37,495 nucleotides of DNA from Candidatus Peribacteraceae bacterium (lineage in GTDB: Bacteria; Patescibacteriota; Gracilibacteria; Peribacterales; Peribacteraceae). The stretch covers positions 1 to 37,495 of the forward strand of contig JABFSS010000116.1 of assembly GCA_013140485.1 (NCBI GenBank), in the 5' to 3' direction. The notes under the pieces were generated by a model. The model was not told the origin of the DNA. It made no database searches and saw nothing but the letters and a program-made list of their open reading frames with translations. Below, piece after piece: positions 9,701 through 19,200 of this stretch. Position 1 is the first letter of the stretch. Each line of letters starts with the position of its first letter. Both the position numbers and the translations under genes were made by a program.

Positions 9701-9746
9701 GAAGCATGAATTACGAACCGTGATTCATGATTCATCTTTCATGATT
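9692..9746. repeat. Inverted array of ATGATTC/GAATCAT units between aguA and aguB
   Basis: gaatcatgaagcatgaattacgaaccgtgattcatgattcatctttcatgattca. Confidence 0.55.
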
Positions 9747-10609
9747 CAGGACACAAGATCATCGTACACTTCGGGTCTTCGATTCTTCAGAAACATCCAT
9801 GCATCTTGCAGCGGCTTCACTTTGCCCAGATCGCACTTCACAATGACGATCTCTTCTTGATCTCCCGCCTTGGCGAGGATCGTGCTGCTGGGATCAGCGA
9901 CGAACGATCCGCCCCAGAAGTTCATCGCGGATTCCCTGCCGACACGATTGAGCGCGCAGACGAACACGTTGTTGGACGCCGCGTGTCCGAGCTGGGCATT
10001 GCGCCACATCTGTTCCCAATCGCCGGTGATGTTCTCTTCGACCGAATCATCGATCGTCCCGATGGCCGTGGGATAGAAGAGAATTTCGGCACCCTTGAGG
10101 ACGGCCATGCGGGCCGCCTCGGGATACCACTGGTCGTAACAGATCAGCGGGCAGATCTTTCCGTATTTCGTATCGAAGACTTTGATGCCGGTATCGCCCG
10201 GGCTGAAGTAATGTTGTTCGTGATAGAGGATGTCTTCGGGAATGTGCGTCTTTCGGTACGTGCCGAGCAACACACCGTCGGTATCGAAGACGGGCGTGGT
10301 GTTGTAGAACTTTCCATCGGCGTTCTTCTCGAAGATAGATCCGCCGACGAGGACGATCTGATGCTTCTTCGCGATCTGACTGAGCGCCTGCGTTGTGGAT
10401 CCGGGAATCGGCTCCGCGGTCTCAAAAGCCGATTCGTCATCTTTTTTCTGGCAGAAGTACGGGCTCAGGAAGAGCTCGGGGAGGCAGACGATCTGAGCAC
10501 CTTTCGTGACTGCGTGCGCGATCATTTCCTCTGCGTGACGGAGATTCTGCACAGAATCCGCAGACATCTTCATTTGGATGAGGCCGACTTTGACGATAGG
10601 TCGTAGCAC
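9746..10609 (-). CDS. aguB: N-carbamoylputrescine amidase (nitrilase superfamily)
   Basis: VKVGLIQMKMSADSVQNL..., CLPELFLSPYF, YRKTHIPED, ICPLICYDQWYPEAAR, GGSFVADPSS. The ORF extends to 10684; a GTG at 10609 fits the family N-terminus better, but the start is uncertain. Confidence 0.92.
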   Translation of the reverse strand: MLRPIVKVGLIQMKMSADSVQNLRHAEEMIAHAVTKGAQIVCLPELFLSPYFCQKKDDESAFETAEPIPGSTTQALSQIAKKHQIVLVGGSIFEKNADGKFYNTTPVFDTDGVLLGTYRKTHIPEDILYHEQHYFSPGDTGIKVFDTKYGKICPLICYDQWYPEAARMAVLKGAEILFYPTAIGTIDDSVEENITGDWEQMWRNAQLGHAASNNVFVCALNRVGRESAMNFWGGSFVADPSSTILAKAGDQEEIVIVKCDLGKVKPLQDAWMFLKNRRPEVYDDLVS

Positions 10610-10616
10610 GAGAAGG

Positions 10617-10720
10617 AGAATAATAGAATAATAGAGTATTAGGAACCACTGGCTGACAAGAATGGCGGCATAAACCGCGCACAACTGTTCCTACTATTCT
10701 ATTATTCTATTACTCTAATC
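10617..10720. repeat. Inverted repeat with AATAATAG-unit arms in the divergent aguB/dhs intergenic region
   Basis: gaataatagaataatagagtattaggaac (10617-10645) versus gttcctactattctattattctattactctaatc (10687-10720). Confidence 0.6.
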
Positions 10721-10726
10721 ACGCCC

Positions 10727-11821
10727 ATGAAAAAATTCGAAAATCTCTCCCCCGCTCTTCGGAAGTTCATCCTCCCGGAAACCGACATCTCGCAGCTCGG
10801 CACCGTGTCCGATCTCGTGAAAAAAAGTGATACTCCGGTCTCTGCCTTCGCCGAAAGGACGCTTCGGCACTGCAACGGCGGCTCGACGCTCCAGGCCGCC
10901 CTCTGGCTGAAGGAACATCTGGCGAACGGAGGCAAGATCGTCGTCACGATCGCGGGCGCACTGAGTTCGTTCCAAGTCGGCGTCACGCTGGCGGAGTTGA
11001 TCCGAAAAGGAAAAGTTCATCTCGTCTCCGCGACCGCCGCGAACCACGAGGAATCGTACTATCGCTACGTCGCCCATTCGCACTACGCCTACATCCCCCG
11101 TTACACCGAACTCACGCCGGAACAGGAAGCCGAGCTGCGGGATGCCGGTCTGCGGCGGATCACCGATACGTTCCTCCCCGAGGATGAGAGCGTGCGCATC
11201 ATGGAGCCGCACCTCTGCAAAATGTGGCAGGACGCGCAAAAGAAAGGAGAGCGATACTTCCCGCACGAATACTTCCGCCGCCTCTACGCCGAAAAGTTGA
11301 TCCGGCCCGACCCCATGGCGAACGCCGGCGACTGCTGGACCTACGCCGCATACGAGAAAAATATTCCCATCGTCATCCCGGGCTTTGAAGATTCGACGAT
11401 GGGCAACATCTTCGCGAGCTACACGTACGGCGGAAAGTGGCGGACCGACAAGAGCATCCTTCTCGACCCCACGATCATGAAGGGCGGACTGGAGTACTTC
11501 ACCTGGATGTACGACTGGTACATGGAAGAGTCGAAAGACAGCCCCATCGCCTTCCTGCAGCTCGGCGGAGGCATCGCAGCCGATTTCCCCATCTGCGTCG
11601 TCCCCTCCCTGAAACACGATCTGCAGCACAAAGATGTCCGCGACTGGGCCGGCTTCGTCGAAATCGGTTCCTCGCCCATGTCATACGGCTCCTACTCCGG
11701 CGCGGGCGGAAAAGAGAAGATCACGTGGGACAAGCTCTCGACCAAGAGTTACTTCCAGATCATTCAAAGTGACGTCACCGTGGCCTTCCCCTGGATTGCA
11801 GCCATCCTCTTAGATCTCTGA
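10727..11821 (+). CDS. Deoxyhypusine synthase-like protein (possible homospermidine/spermidine-forming enzyme)
   Basis: LRHCNGGSTLQAALWLKEHLANGGKIVVTIAGALSSFQVG..., PMANAGDCWTYAAYEKNIPIVIPGFEDSTMGNIFASY, candidate active-site Lys in KITWDKLSTKS. Confidence 0.88.
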   Translation: MKKFENLSPALRKFILPETDISQLGTVSDLVKKSDTPVSAFAERTLRHCNGGSTLQAALWLKEHLANGGKIVVTIAGALSSFQVGVTLAELIRKGKVHLVSATAANHEESYYRYVAHSHYAYIPRYTELTPEQEAELRDAGLRRITDTFLPEDESVRIMEPHLCKMWQDAQKKGERYFPHEYFRRLYAEKLIRPDPMANAGDCWTYAAYEKNIPIVIPGFEDSTMGNIFASYTYGGKWRTDKSILLDPTIMKGGLEYFTWMYDWYMEESKDSPIAFLQLGGGIAADFPICVVPSLKHDLQHKDVRDWAGFVEIGSSPMSYGSYSGAGGKEKITWDKLSTKSYFQIIQSDVTVAFPWIAAILLDL

Positions 11822-11883
11822 AGTCCAAACAGAGCGAGAGGACTAAAAAAATAATCACTCGGCAGGCGGCAAAAAGAAAATTT

Positions 11884-11911
11884 TTGACACGACACTCACG
11901 CTCACTATACT
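11884..11911 (+). promoter_or_regulatory. Sigma70-type promoter TTGACA-N16-TATACT upstream of the decarboxylase gene
   Basis: TTGACA at 11884-11889 and TATACT at 11906-11911; ATG at 11938. Confidence 0.75.
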
Positions 11912-11937
11912 TCGACTCTGTTTGCTTTTTTCTCGAA

Positions 11938-13536
11938 ATGAAAAAACGTTCTCAGGAATCCAAGAAGCGCAACACCATCGGACATCCGGTCAACAGCCGA
12001 TACATGCGCGACCGGTGGAGCAGTTTCCTCAGCCAAACCAAAGACGGCATGCTGATGATCGAAGGTGTGCGCGTCGATGACATCGTCAAGAAGTACGGCA
12101 CTCCCCTCTACATCATGGTCGAGGGCGAAATCCGCGACCGTCTGCGGCGCTTTAAGAAAACATTCGGCGCCCGCGTGAGCTTGCAGTACGCGGTCAAGTG
12201 CAACAGCAACCTGGCGATCCTCCGCATCATCCGCGAAGAGGGTTTTGAGCTCGACTGTTCCAGCGTGGGCGAATTGATCCTGGGCCTGCTCGCGGATTTC
12301 AAGCCGCGCCAGTTGGTGCTCACGAACCTCTTCAAGAGCGAGCAGGATCTCTACTTCGCCGCCAAGATGGGCATCCAGGCGATTACCGCGGACTCCATAG
12401 AGGAGATCGAGCACATCGCCGCGACGGCGAAGAAATTGAAGAAGCACATCCGCATGCTCATACGCGTGAATCCGATGGTCCAGGTGGGAACATGGTCGAC
12501 GCGAGGCAACAAGTACGGCATCCCCATCGGGTACATCGACCGCGCCGTGGATTTGGCCGTCCGAAGCCCGTACGTGGACTTCGACGGATTCCACTTCTTC
12601 GGAGGCTACGTGTACCAAGCCCGCGTCTACAAGGCCGTGGCGCGCGTGCTCGTGAAGCTCATCAAGCGCTGCCAGAACCGCGGCATCCGGGTGCGCCGTC
12701 TCGACATGGGAGGAGGATTCCCCGCCGCCATCGGCGACGAGGAGGCGTTCCCTATCGAAGAAATGAAGGACTTCCCCGCCTATTTCCAAAAACTGATGGA
12801 CCAGAACGGTCTTCCATCGCTTGAACTGATTTTTGAACCGGGGAAGAGCATCGTGCTCAACGCCGGCATTGGACTCATGAAGGTGATCGCGCGCAAGCGC
12901 CTGGGTGCCAAGCACCGCATGGTGAACGTCGACGGCTCCAGTTACAACTTCGTCCCCGACACCCTCGTGCAGGGAGCATTGAAGGTGGAAGAAGGCGGCC
13001 TCCGGTACGACGTGCTCCCGGCGACCAAGATGAACGCCCCCCGCATCCATACGGTCTCCATCGGCGGCAACACCTGCGACTGCTGGGATCTGATGGCCCG
13101 CAACGTCGAACTCCCCAAGATGCGCGTGGGCGACACGGTCGCCATCATGGACGTGGGAGGATATGCGCAAGTGCTTGCGAACAACTTCAACACGATCAAG
13201 CGCGCCTCAGTGGTGATGATCCGGCCGGACGGTTCCACGACCCTCATCCGCCGGCGCGACCGCTACAGCGAAATGTTCGGTCCGGAACTCGACGTCCTCA
13301 AGCTCGCCGGTCCCGACGAGTTGGAGAAATACAACAACATCTACCGCGTGAACATCGACGAAATCTGGCGCGGCGGCGGCATGACGGCCTTTGAGAAAAA
13401 GAAAAAGGGCGGCGGAAACGGCAACGGGAATGGCCACGGGAACAAAATGAAAAAGGCGTTCGAGAAAATCGAGCAGCAGCACAACGTGAGCGCCGGGAAG
13501 GGCAAGGCGAAGAGGGCGGTGGGAGGGACTCCGTAA
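11938..13536 (+). CDS. PLP-dependent alanine-racemase-fold (fold III) decarboxylase, arginine/ornithine/diaminopimelate decarboxylase family
   Basis: LQYAVKCNSNLAILRIIREEGFELDCSSVGEL, LDMGGGFPA, FEPGKSIV, GGNTCDCWDLMARNVELP. The start at 11938 is supported by the promoter upstream. Confidence 0.87.
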   Translation: MKKRSQESKKRNTIGHPVNSRYMRDRWSSFLSQTKDGMLMIEGVRVDDIVKKYGTPLYIMVEGEIRDRLRRFKKTFGARVSLQYAVKCNSNLAILRIIREEGFELDCSSVGELILGLLADFKPRQLVLTNLFKSEQDLYFAAKMGIQAITADSIEEIEHIAATAKKLKKHIRMLIRVNPMVQVGTWSTRGNKYGIPIGYIDRAVDLAVRSPYVDFDGFHFFGGYVYQARVYKAVARVLVKLIKRCQNRGIRVRRLDMGGGFPAAIGDEEAFPIEEMKDFPAYFQKLMDQNGLPSLELIFEPGKSIVLNAGIGLMKVIARKRLGAKHRMVNVDGSSYNFVPDTLVQGALKVEEGGLRYDVLPATKMNAPRIHTVSIGGNTCDCWDLMARNVELPKMRVGDTVAIMDVGGYAQVLANNFNTIKRASVVMIRPDGSTTLIRRRDRYSEMFGPELDVLKLAGPDELEKYNNIYRVNIDEIWRGGGMTAFEKKKKGGGNGNGNGHGNKMKKAFEKIEQQHNVSAGKGKAKRAVGGTP

Positions 13537-13547
13537 ATACTTTGCTG

Positions 13548-14186
13548 CTATTGCTTATGCCGCATTCTCCCCTCCCGGTATTCCCAAAGCATTGTCGCCC
13601 ATACATGCTCCCAAGAATCGGGGAAGTCTTTTGTACATCTCTCCCGCGTTTGCTCAAGGACCTGTTTATAGCGTAACCAATAGAGATTCATCCTGGGAAG
13701 CGGATATTCTTCCGTGACATGCTCCGCGAAAAGGCCGTCATTTTTCAGACCATCGCGTAAATAGGGAACAAGCAACTCATTTAAAATTTTTCTGGCCTCG
13801 TTCGGTTCCCCGCCATAGTCATCTGAGTCGCTCTTCAGAGTGACTGCATCATCAAGCGATATTGATACTGTTCCTCCTCCGACTATGGTCATTTGTCGTG
13901 GGGGAAGCTTGCTATGATGACCAGGCACTGCGTAGTGCCGCCCACCAAGAGCCGGTTCAGGAGAAAGAAAAAGAGCATACGACTTGGAAGAAGTTTCAGA
14001 TTGTCCTTCTTCTATCAATGCTCCCGTACGGGAAATGAAATCTTCAATAACAACATACTTGTTGCCGAGAAAAAAAGACTGTGGAGTACCACACTGGACT
14101 CCGCCGATACAAAAATGCGCCTCCGCGAAATCTCGACTACCAGGATCAACAAGTCTCATGCAGTCATGATCACACATTTTTATCAC
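13548..14186 (-). CDS. Hypothetical protein
   Basis: 212-aa ORF in an intergenic-sized gap; no family recognised. Confidence 0.6.
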   Translation of the reverse strand: MIKMCDHDCMRLVDPGSRDFAEAHFCIGGVQCGTPQSFFLGNKYVVIEDFISRTGALIEEGQSETSSKSYALFLSPEPALGGRHYAVPGHHSKLPPRQMTIVGGGTVSISLDDAVTLKSDSDDYGGEPNEARKILNELLVPYLRDGLKNDGLFAEHVTEEYPLPRMNLYWLRYKQVLEQTRERCTKDFPDSWEHVWATMLWEYREGRMRHKQ

Positions 14187-14196
14187 GAATCAATAT

Positions 14197-14805
14197 TTAC
14201 TTCTGAGCCTCGAAAAAACGTCTCTCCACCTCCTTCCAATTCACCACATTCCAAAAGGCTTTCAGATAGTCCGGCCTTTTATTCTGATATTTGAGGTAGT
14301 AGGCGTGCTCCCACACGTCGACCCCGAGGATCGGCGTCTTGCCCTCCATCATCGGTGAATCCTGATTCGGATAGCCTTTGAGGATGAGCTTTCCCGAATC
14401 GACGTAGAGCCATGCCCAACCGGAACCGAACTGATTCGTCGCCGTCTCCTCGAACTTCTTCTGGAAGTCTTCAAAATTTCCGAAGGCGCCTTCAATGGCT
14501 TTCAGAAGTTCTCCGGAAGGCTTTCCCTCCGATTTGGGACCCATCACGGCCCAAAAGAGACTGTGATTGAAGTGCCCGCCGCCGTTGTTCTGCACCGGTT
14601 TCTTCTTATCGGCAGGGAGCTTGTCGAGGTTCTGGAGAACCTCTTCAATCCCCTTCTCCGCCCATTCGGTACCTTCCAGCGCCTTGTTCACTTTGTCGAT
14701 ATACGCCTGATGATGCTTGGTGTGATGGATTTCCATCGTCTTCGCATCAATATGCGGTTCAAGCGCATCGTACGCGTAGGGGAGTTTTGGCAGGGTGTAC
14801 GGCAT
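14197..14805 (-). CDS. sodA/sodB: Superoxide dismutase (Fe/Mn)
   Basis: [40 protein letters not shown]..., [34 protein letters not shown]. Confidence 0.97.
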   Translation of the reverse strand: MPYTLPKLPYAYDALEPHIDAKTMEIHHTKHHQAYIDKVNKALEGTEWAEKGIEEVLQNLDKLPADKKKPVQNNGGGHFNHSLFWAVMGPKSEGKPSGELLKAIEGAFGNFEDFQKKFEETATNQFGSGWAWLYVDSGKLILKGYPNQDSPMMEGKTPILGVDVWEHAYYLKYQNKRPDYLKAFWNVVNWKEVERRFFEAQK

Positions 14806-14810
14806 AGGGT

Positions 14811-14820
14811 GAGTATACTC
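14811..14820. promoter_or_regulatory. Palindromic -10 element GAGTATACTC shared by divergent sod and femAB
   Basis: The intergenic gap is 23 nt (14806-14828). TATACT is readable on both strands. Confidence 0.55.
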
Positions 14821-14828
14821 TGAGACGC

Positions 14829-15851
14829 ATGGAGATTCGACTTCTTACCGATCCGGAGGACCTGAAGCGCTACGGCGAATGGATCCGAACACACCCGGAA
14901 GGCTCGCTCTGGCAATCGCCGGAATGGAAAACGTACCAGGAATCCCTGGGCCGGCAGGTGAGGATCTACGCGGCGATGGAGGGGGCGGAGATCCGTGCCT
15001 CGGCGCTGGTGGTGATTGACCACACGACGTTCGGGCTGACGACGTGGGAGATTCCTCGCGGCCCGCTCGGAATAATTGAAAATGGAAAATTGAGAATTGA
15101 GAATAAAAACTTTCTGGAAAAGATTATCCGAGATGCAAAAGATGACCGCTGTTTATCAATCTATTGCTCTCCCGTTCATCCATTCTCAATTCTCAATTCT
15201 CAATTCTCAATTTCACGCCGATTGGTGATGCCCGAAGCCACCCGCATCATTGATCTCACCCTGAGCGAAGAAGATCTTCTGGCGCAGATGAAACCGAAAG
15301 GCCGGTACAATATCCGACTAGCCGAGAAGCACGGCGTTCGCGTAATGCCCTCCAGTGACGTGCAGGCCTTTGCGCGCTTGGCAGAGGAGACTGCTCGACG
15401 GGACGGTTTCAGAGGCCATTCTGCAGCCTTTTATGAACGATTTTTGACCTGTCTACCGGGCGCATTTTTGCTGTTCGCACTTCCTCCAGAGATTGTCATC
15501 CCGAGTAGCTCGCTGCGGAGCAGCGAGCGTATCGAGGGGGCAGGGCTCTTGGGGGTGATCTGGGGTAAGACTGGCATCTACTACTACGGAGCTTCCTCGC
15601 ATGCGCAAAAGGAACTCATGGCGCCCTATCTGCTCCAGTGGTCAGCAATGAAGCACTGCAAAGCTCATGGATGCACTTCGTATGACCTCTTTGGTATTGC
15701 CCCCGAAGGCGCAGTCGATCATCCATGGTCGGGAGTGAGTGACTTCAAAGTGAAGTTCGGCGGCTCGGTTGTGAACTATCCGCCGGAACAGGAGATTGCC
15801 CTCCGCCCTTTTCTCAAATATCTCCTGAAAATAAAACGAGGCTTGGTATGA
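14829..15851 (+). CDS. FemAB/peptidoglycan bridge-type aminoacyltransferase (GNAT fold)
   Basis: [22 protein letters not shown]..., [46 protein letters not shown]...[11 protein letters not shown]. Confidence 0.88.
   Translation: MEIRLLTDPEDLKRYGEWIRTHPEGSLWQSPEWKTYQESLGRQVRIYAAMEGAEIRASALVVIDHTTFGLTTWEIPRGPLGIIENGKLRIENKNFLEKIIRDAKDDRCLSIYCSPVHPFSILNSQFSISRRLVMPEATRIIDLTLSEEDLLAQMKPKGRYNIRLAEKHGVRVMPSSDVQAFARLAEETARRDGFRGHSAAFYERFLTCLPGAFLLFALPPEIVIPSSSLRSSERIEGAGLLGVIWGKTGIYYYGASSHAQKELMAPYLLQWSAMKHCKAHGCTSYDLFGIAPEGAVDHPWSGVSDFKVKFGGSVVNYPPEQEIALRPFLKYLLKIKRGLV
15074..15213. repeat. Inverted array of GAATTGA units inside the femAB-like CDS
   Basis: aattgaaaatggaaaattgagaattgagaat (15074-15104) and attctcaattctcaattctcaattctcaattt (15182-15213), reverse complements over 18-19 nt. 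Confidence 0.75.
15495..15538 (+). repeat. GTAGCTCG-hairpin repeat, copy 1, inside the femAB-like CDS
   Basis: gtcatcccgagtagctcgctgcggagcagcgagcgtatcgagggg. Confidence 0.75.
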
Positions 15852-15855
15852 CTTT

Positions 15856-16068
15856 TTACAGAACTCCTTGAGCAAGCGCTCTCGCACGCTCAAGACGAAC
15901 GACGACGGCCGAGCAGGCGACATCCAGTCCTTCTGATCGCAATCTAGCGGACTCGACTTGTGCCTGCGCGAACAAGCCTTTCACTTCCCCATTATCGCTA
16001 TGGGCCTGAGCCAGGGTTTCGAATTCTTGTAATGCCCCTAAATAATCGCAACTATGTTTTACAACCAT
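15856..16068 (-). CDS. Small hypothetical protein (70 aa)
   Basis: MVVKHSCDYLGALQEFETLAQAHSDNGEVKGLFAQAQVESARLRSEGLDVACSAVVVRLERARALAQGVL. The longer ORF-track version overlaps the S-layer gene and is unlikely. Confidence 0.4.
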   Translation of the reverse strand: MVVKHSCDYLGALQEFETLAQAHSDNGEVKGLFAQAQVESARLRSEGLDVACSAVVVRLERARALAQGVL

Positions 16069-16147
16069 GCGGACAGAGTAGCAAAATCTCGTCCTGAGAA
16101 AAGCCCTTTTGGAAGCCAATAACCGGCTCAATCTTCTCTCAGCGTTT

Positions 16148-16192
16148 GTCATTCCGAGTAGCTCGTGGCGGAGCCACGAGCGTAACGAGGAA
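16148..16192 (+). repeat. GTAGCTCG-hairpin repeat, copy 2 (intergenic)
   Basis: gtcattccgagtagctcgtggcggagccacgagcgtaacgaggaa. Confidence 0.75.
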
Positions 16193-16195
16193 CAA

Positions 16196-16224
16196 CAAAA
16201 AAGCCTCTCCTTTCGGAGAGGCCT
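16196..16224 (-). terminator. Rho-independent terminator of the S-layer gene
   Basis: Minus strand GCCTCTCC-GAAA-GGAGAGGC-TTTTTT. Confidence 0.85.
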
Positions 16225-16264
16225 TCTTGTACTGAATGGGAACTCTATCCCAACAGATTGGTAA

Positions 16265-19200
16265 TTAACCCTGGTAACTCGTCGACTTGATCGTGGTCTC
16301 CGGATACTCCACCCAGAGGAAGCTGGAGGAGGTCGTGTGACCGGCCGAGATCGTCGAGTTGTCGGAATCCACCCACTCGAAGTGGCTGAGCGTGGAAGCG
16401 ACACCGAAGGTTGTGAGCGAGAACGAGTCGAAGTTCACGATGCTGACTTGCAGCGTGGACGTCGATGTCGAGCTGAGCTTGGGGTTGATGATCTTCGCCT
16501 GGAGGACGAAGGTCTGATCCGAGCCCGGATCGATGGTCGCGTTGACCAAGCTCGTCGCAGTCTTGGACAAGCCGCTGCAGTACACAACGAAGGAACCGGA
16601 GGAGACGTACGATGTCGTCAGCGCTGTGCTGGCAACAGGGTTGAAGGCCGTGCAGGCCTCCGTCACCGTGGAGTTCGACTTGTTGTAGAACTTGAACAGC
16701 GAGGTGTCCATACCGACGTTCGTGGCGTTGACGTTGAAGACCACGCCCGAGAGAAGGACTTTGTTCAAGCCGTTCTTCGAGTTGCCGTTCGGAGCAGCCG
16801 AGATCTTGAATTGACCGATGTTCGACACATCTGTCGGGATGTTGCTGCCGTTGGCGTCGGGGTTGGCGTTCGCGATCGTGAGGATCTGCGAGAGGACGAC
16901 GAAGTGGCGGTTGCCGACGATATAACTGTTCGTCGTGGCCGTCTTCGTTCCGATGAAGATTTCGCCTTCACCGGAGGTGTCGCCGTCGTTGACTGCGAGC
17001 GTGTTGCTCGACTGGTCGCCGCGTGCGCGGATAGCGCCGGAACCGTTGGCGTTATCAAACGCTGCGTCGCGGGGGATGTAGAGCTGGACGCCGGTGCCGG
17101 AGATTGCGCCGTCGACGTCCGACTTGATGCGCGCCTTGACGAGCACTTTGACGTCAGAACCCTTCGGAACAACGAGCGAGCGGTTCTGCATCTTGAGACA
17201 GAACGCCTTGGTCGGAGCGAGGCCCTGACCTTCGTTGATCGAGCGAGTGCGATCGGATCCGCATCCACCGATGGTGGCGGAACCGAAGGACGTCGTCGAA
17301 CCTTCCTTGAAGAGTTCAAGACGATCGACGGACGACATGATCGAACCCGAAGAGTTCAATTGAATGTCGGTGACGTCGATGTCTTCGTTCTCGGAGTGGA
17401 GGTTCAAACGGAGAATGGTGTCTCCGAGAGCTCCGCCGAGGAGCTGGCGGTTGCGGACAGGCGTCGTGTCAACGGAGACGAAGAGGTCACCCTGACTGAC
17501 GAGAGCCCAGCGCTGCGCGGTGACGGTCGAAACCGTGATGTCCGCGCTGGTCGCTCCGCCGATGAGCGAGCCGTCGAGCTTGATGCCCGAGAGGCTGCTG
17601 CCGCGGTCAACTGTTTCAGCTTCCACGAACGTATCAGCCGTGGAGAACGCGAGGAGGAGATCGTCGTTCGTGAGGGAAGCGGCGATGTCCGAGTGCACCT
17701 CGAACACCACTGTCTTCTCTTTCGGAATAACGAATCCGCCGCCGGTCAACTGTGCGAAGGTGACCTTGTTGCTCTGAGAGGTTTGACCCTTCTCGAGCAC
17801 AGTGTCGACCTTGCCGTCGCCGTCGGTGTCTACCCAGAGCGTGTAGTTCAAGCCGTTCTGGAGGGACGTTGCGCCGGTGCCGGAGTTGAAGATGAACTTG
17901 GTCAAGAGAATATCCTTTGCTTCACCTGCGCGAGATTCGAAGCGGAACAGGTTGATGTTCTTGCTGTTCTTGACCGCGACATCGGACGTGCCGGTCGCCT
18001 TGACGGCGATCGTCAGGTTCGCGTCGGCGATGCGCTGCGAGTTACCCGTGATGGTGTTGCGCGGGCGGACGTCGTTGACTTTGTCGCCCGTGCTCAGACC
18101 TTCGACCTGCATTTGGTAGCTGGTGACGGTCTGCGCGATGTGACCTCCGAAGGTGCAACCGACCGTGTTGGTGCCGGTGCTGACCTGCGTCGGTTCGCCA
18201 CAGATGTGGATCTTGAACGTGTCTCCGTTCTTCGGGTGGTTGCCGGAACCGTTGTCGATGAAGTCGACGCGGAGCTCGTAGGTCTCCTTGCCGTTTACCG
18301 TGAAGTCATCGAAGCGGTAGATCTGGTATGTACCCACGCTGGCTGTCTGACCGGAGGTGCCGCTGTCGGTGAGACGGACGGCATCAATGCTGCGGCCGGT
18401 TGCCTTGTTGCGGAGCTGGACGTTTTCGAGAACTTCGTTAATAGCGTCGTAGGACGAAGTGCCGCTGGAAGCGAGCGTCGCACCTGTGCTGGTCTTGCCT
18501 TCGACAGCAACGAAGAGTTTGCGAACGTTCACGCGCTCGCCACCGGTCGTGAAGATGATGTTGGCGAGGACTGCTTCGTTCTGATCGCGTGTGTAGCTCT
18601 GCTGTGACGGACCGTCGATTTCGATGGTGAATTCACCGGCATCGATGGTAACCGTGGCGGGCAGAGTGGAGGTCTCCGCGATGATCGCAATGCGCGAGCC
18701 GTAGAGTTGTCCGTTCACGCCGTACCCGTACAGGGAACCGACGGCGAAAATGTCGGACGTCTCCTCGAAGTGCATCTTCGCGGTGTCACCGGCGCCGCCG
18801 ATGACGTCCGCAATGATGTCCATCGTGAGCTTGTCGCCCTCAAGAACCGTGAAGGGCGGATCGAAGACGAAGGTCATGAAATCTCCGACCGACGTCTCGA
18901 CGGTGTTCGTGAGAACCGTACCGTCGCTGCGGCGGAGCTTCAAATTCGTGAGATCTCCGTCGTGAACCGTACCGTCGTTCTCAATGGTCATGGAGTAAAC
19001 CGTCTGGTCCTCGGTGGAGTCGGTCGAGATCTGGAACTTACCGACGACGACACCCTTGTCGCCGACTTCGACCTCATCCGGAGAAACCGTGCGGTACTCA
19101 ATGCTGACGCGTCCGCTGCGGACGGCGGCGACCTTGAAGGTGCTGCCGCGGAGCGGGAAGTTACCCGTCACCTGCTTCGCGTTCGTCGTGATATCGGACG

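Noticed and set aside
13922-13938. GGCACTGCGTAGTGCC palindrome in the 212-aa hypothetical gene
   Set aside because: Too short, with no second copy seen in the window; insufficient to call another intragenic repeat insertion.
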